A stretch of DNA of 64,000 nucleotides, taken from Flavobacteriaceae bacterium. Its GTDB lineage: Bacteria; Bacteroidota; Bacteroidia; Flavobacteriales; Flavobacteriaceae. The translations under genes and the position numbers were made by a program. The stretch lies in assembly GCA_016764435.1 (NCBI GenBank), contig JAESRX010000013.1:1-64000 (forward strand). The letters run 5' to 3'. The notes below the pieces were generated by a model. That model was not told where the DNA came from. It did not search any database and worked only from the letters and a program-made list of their open reading frames with translations. Below, piece after piece: positions 61,369 to 64,000 of the stretch. Each line of letters begins with the position of its first letter. Position 1 is the first letter of the stretch.

Positions 61369-61818
61369 CTATGTTGTTTTTAGCCACTCATCGTAAGAGA
61401 TGATTCCTTTTTCTGGTTTGGATTCTCCTTTTAAAATCCCAATAAACTCGAGTGAATGTCCATCTGGATCATCAAAATATATAGAGATAGCCGGCATCCA
61501 AGCAAAAACCATAGGCCTCTCCGTTCCATCTTTCAGAAAGTTTCGGCATTTAATTTTCCTTTTGTTTAGGTAATTGACGGATTCATGTAGCACCCATTTA
61601 GGTTCGCATTCAAATGCAAAATGCCTTATGTCAATATCTTTTTTAGGTTTCTCCCATAGACCAAGCATTGCCTGTTTTTCTTTACCAATCCAAAAAAATG
61701 CAGCGCTTCTTTTTTCTTCCGAATAGCATTGCTGTAAATTAAGAGTTTTACCGTAGAACTCAACAGACCTTTCTAGGTTTTCAACAAATAGATGTGTTTC
61801 AAATAACCCTTTAATCAT
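61369..61818 (-). CDS. VOC (glyoxalase/bleomycin-resistance-like) family protein
   Basis: 149 residues with paired beta-alpha-beta-beta-beta units. Likely metal ligands: His in FETHLFVEN (residue 8), His in IRHFAFE (about 72) and Glu in GHSLEFIG (about 130). The family contains dioxygenases, lyases and thiol transferases, including fosfomycin-resistance enzymes; the substrate cannot be told. It lies next to the array but is not a known CRISPR partner. Confidence 0.88.
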   Translation of the reverse strand: MIKGLFETHLFVENLERSVEFYGKTLNLQQCYSEEKRSAAFFWIGKEKQAMLGLWEKPKKDIDIRHFAFECEPKWVLHESVNYLNKRKIKCRNFLKDGTERPMVFAWMPAISIYFDDPDGHSLEFIGILKGESKPEKGIISYDEWLKTT

Positions 61819-62127
61819 ATCCTTATTTTTTTTATAAACAATTTGTACGTTCTAGTTCTTATCCACTAACGAAATCATCAATGCTTTTATTACTAGATAT
61901 TTACCATTCTATTATTAGAACACCTTATTTCTTCCGCACACCTAAATCCCCAATAATTGAGAATACTTTGTTTTTACATTTACAGTATAGCTCATTTCGA
62001 AAAACCATCAGCATAAATAGCATCTCGTATTATTTTTCATGTACTATATTCTCCTAATTCCGGACACCTAATTATTTAAATTTCATCATATTTCCCATAA
62101 GCTGAACTCAAGTAATAAATCATTGAA
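61819..62127. other. Gene-free AT-rich stretch
   Basis: No ORF, repeat or hairpin of note on either strand. Confidence 0.5.
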
Positions 62128-62532
62128 CTATTTTTTTGATTTTGATTTGTCATTCCCCCAATTAAACCCTTGGTATGCTCTTAAATAGACTCCTTTTCTC
62201 ACTTGTATTACCTCTCCATTTTTACTATTCACCCAAACTCCACTAGTATTCACTTCGGGTACTTTAGGATGGATATAACTGGTAAAAACATAATACCCGT
62301 CTATGATAAAATAGAATAAATGAGGTTGCATTATATTATTATCTTTTGAATAGTTACGCATTAAATCCCACGCTGCCTCCGGTTTCACTTTTGTTTTTTC
62401 TATAAAAACATCAAAGGATTTTGTTTTACAAAACAAAACATGGTGTTTCTCTAAAAATTTTTCTTCGTTGCTTTTACATCCAAAAACGCATAGAATTGAA
62501 GCTAATATTCCCAAATATATTATTGTTTTCAT
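62128..62532 (-). CDS. Hypothetical lipoprotein
   Basis: 134 residues. MKTIIYLGILASILCVFGC is a lipoprotein signal with the lipidated Cys at 19. The remainder contains a YYVFTSYIHPKVPEVNTSGVWVN segment; no family recognised. It follows another lipoprotein gene by about 150 nt in the same direction, and may belong with the broken gene at the window edge as an immunity or accessory protein (inference). Confidence 0.75.
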   Translation of the reverse strand: MKTIIYLGILASILCVFGCKSNEEKFLEKHHVLFCKTKSFDVFIEKTKVKPEAAWDLMRNYSKDNNIMQPHLFYFIIDGYYVFTSYIHPKVPEVNTSGVWVNSKNGEVIQVRKGVYLRAYQGFNWGNDKSKSKK

Positions 62533-62683
62533 TTTAATTTAGTCTAAATCATTAGAAATAAATAGGGATTTACAGTTTTCATACTAATTGTGTTATTGTT
62601 TTTAAAAACTTCTGAAATTACATTATGGTCCATACTTAGTCTAATTTAACCTTTTTTTTGAGTCTCTATAAAGAAGGGGCAAC

Positions 62684-63643
62684 TTACTCCAGAATATCTA
62701 ATTGCTGGCTATAAATCTCTCTTTCTATTAATTCACCTTCACTATTATAGATTTCTGTTATTAAAAGCTTAGCTGTTTTTTTTGATTCTCTATAATTAAT
62801 ATCTCCTTCTTTATCGTATACTAATTCTAGTTTATAAAAATCCCACTTTCCTATAGGAACTCCTTTGTTATAATTTGCTTCAACGTAAGTTTCTTCAAAA
62901 ACAAGATAATTATATTTTTTTTCAATCCAAAGCCCTGATTTAGTGTGATTTTTCACCTTACCTTTCTCGGTTTTAGTTTCATTAAAAAACTGTTCTTTAT
63001 TATAATAAGGAACTAAATGTCCTTTATCTGTTATTATATATTTGTATAGTCTATCTATATAAATATTTTCGTGCTCTTCATCTTCTTCAACAACTCCTCC
63101 TATAATTCTTGTATGGATTATATAATCTTTGTCTATATACCAATATTTTGTATATGTTGAAAGGTCATTATAATCGATATAACCTATATTGTATCGTCGT
63201 AATATTTCTGAATTTTCATAAATTGATATACAATATTGAGTGTCTAAATATTTATTCTTATTACATTTATTAGAAATCTTATCAATATAAATTTCAAATT
63301 TATAGATATTCGGAAGCCTTAGTAGGTGTTCAATATTTTCAACTTCAGAATCTTCAAGAATCTCTTCAATTTCATAATATTGATACTCTGTATTCTTTTT
63401 TGATATAAAACAAACGGTTGTTTTTTTGTCATCAATTTGCAGACCTATTTTATATATTGAATCTAATAACTGACTTTTTATAAGCCTGTTCTCTGGAACA
63501 TCATAATTTATGAATTTTATTCCAACAGGAAGAGTAACTAAAAGAGTATCTTTTTCTACAAATGACATTCTATAATTTTTATTCCGGGTAATACAAGAAC
63601 TTAACACTATAAGTTGTATCAATAATAAATAAATAATTTTCAT
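62684..63643 (-). CDS. Hypothetical lipoprotein with MORN-like C-terminal motif
   Basis: 319 residues. A lipoprotein signal (MKIIYLLLIQLIVLSSC) puts the lipidated Cys at about 17. The C-terminal part has a YNKGVPIGKWDFY unit like the MORN-variant repeats of YwqK-type proteins; the rest is unrecognised. Its ATG overlaps by one base the stop of the upstream frame (TAATG), indicating translational coupling. AT content is visibly high compared with the met island. Confidence 0.78.
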   Translation of the reverse strand: MKIIYLLLIQLIVLSSCITRNKNYRMSFVEKDTLLVTLPVGIKFINYDVPENRLIKSQLLDSIYKIGLQIDDKKTTVCFISKKNTEYQYYEIEEILEDSEVENIEHLLRLPNIYKFEIYIDKISNKCNKNKYLDTQYCISIYENSEILRRYNIGYIDYNDLSTYTKYWYIDKDYIIHTRIIGGVVEEDEEHENIYIDRLYKYIITDKGHLVPYYNKEQFFNETKTEKGKVKNHTKSGLWIEKKYNYLVFEETYVEANYNKGVPIGKWDFYKLELVYDKEGDINYRESKKTAKLLITEIYNSEGELIEREIYSQQLDILE

Positions 63644-64000
63644 TAGTTTTTATAATTAGGGATGAATTTTTTTACGCTTTTTTTAGGCGATCCTCCCGAG
63701 TGAAGGTGATGATTATGTAATGAACCTCCGTTTGAGGTATGTAAGAATTTCTTTTTATTTGCCCCTCTTAATTGAGAAATAAAACCGAATTTATAAATTG
63801 TTGTTCTCTAGTATTATCTATATAACCTGTATCAATTGCGTAGCCATTATTATGAGTTAAACTTGGATAACTACTTCCATCTTTATATGATGAACCTCCG
63901 CTAGTTATATCTAAAAACCCACATTCAGCCAATGCTCCTATAAATACCGCGAAAATTTCAGGTTGACTATACTTTCTCAATGTTTTATGCCATTTATACT
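63643..64000 (-). pseudogene. Zinc-peptidase-like protein, frame-broken and cut by the window edge
   Basis: The frame entering from the right encodes SLTHNNGYAIDTGYIDN (HxxGxAxD, as in M15-type D,D-peptidases) and stops at 63768. A different frame, beginning around REQQFI/YKFGF, continues with FISQLRGANKKKFLHTSNGG and HNHHLHSGG (HxxHxH-like) to a TAA at 63645 that overlaps the next ATG. Both frames together give a full peptidase-like C terminus, so a 1-nt deletion or 2-nt insertion near 63790 is likely. It may be the toxin end of a larger polymorphic protein. Confidence 0.6.

Noticed and set aside
61369-61818. VOC protein as a new CRISPR accessory gene
   Set aside because: Opposite strand to cas genes, own flanking space and an ordinary metabolic fold; adjacency alone is not enough.

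Overview
The window is AT-rich DNA from a member of the Bacteroidota, most likely the Flavobacteriaceae. Evidence: GLPGLI, DUF5686 and OMP-barrel families, a split MetH, a 2TM-domain protein, a type II-C CRISPR locus with a very long Cas9, and repeated matches to the Bacteroidota promoter (TTG, about 19 nt, TAnnTTTG). No prophage, insertion sequence or rRNA was seen.

Layout. 1-2.2 kb: 5' part of a large secreted DUF11-repeat protein, with a small ORF before it. 3.0 kb: tRNA-Asp. 3.1-4.6 kb: DUF58 protein and thioredoxin. 4.8-28.5 kb: a long sulfur-assimilation and methionine/SAM island: metF, split metH (with a SAM-I riboswitch), cysE-cysM, a sulfate-reduction operon (siroheme synthesis, sulfite reductase, cysN, cysD, cysH, DUF2061), a metY-metX-thrA-metZ operon, proC, and metK (with a SAM-II riboswitch). 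28.8-35.2 kb: outer-membrane barrel protein and a frameshifted GLPGLI gene, divergent from a small secreted protein and a histidine kinase/response regulator pair. 35.2-51.8 kb: housekeeping genes (deoxynucleoside kinase, S9 peptidase, H+/Na+-pyrophosphatase, pyrophosphatase, DUF5686 protein, pdhB, etfBA, bifunctional nuclease, CNT transporter, thyA, folA). 51.9-61.3 kb: FecR-like lipoprotein, then tracrRNA, cas9, cas1, cas2 and a CRISPR array of 30 repeats. 61.4-64 kb: VOC protein, two lipoproteins and a frame-broken zinc-peptidase-like gene at the edge.

How the parts work together. CysND activates sulfate, CysH and a siroheme sulfite reductase reduce it to sulfide, and CysE/CysM make cysteine. 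ThrA and MetX supply activated homoserine, MetY/MetZ can sulfhydrylate it directly, MetH/MetF complete methionine and MetK makes SAM. Three RNA control devices appear to govern this flow: a SAM-I riboswitch on metH-metF, a SAM-II riboswitch on metK, and upstream of metY two successive tiny ORFs very rich in Met and Cys codons, each followed by an intrinsic terminator. The last looks like a tandem Met/Cys transcription-attenuation leader and is the most striking signal here.

The CRISPR locus is complete and internally consistent. The tracrRNA lies upstream of cas9 on the opposite strand, its anti-repeat pairs with the minus-strand repeat transcript, and a strong terminator between cas2 and the array faces the leftward pre-crRNA.
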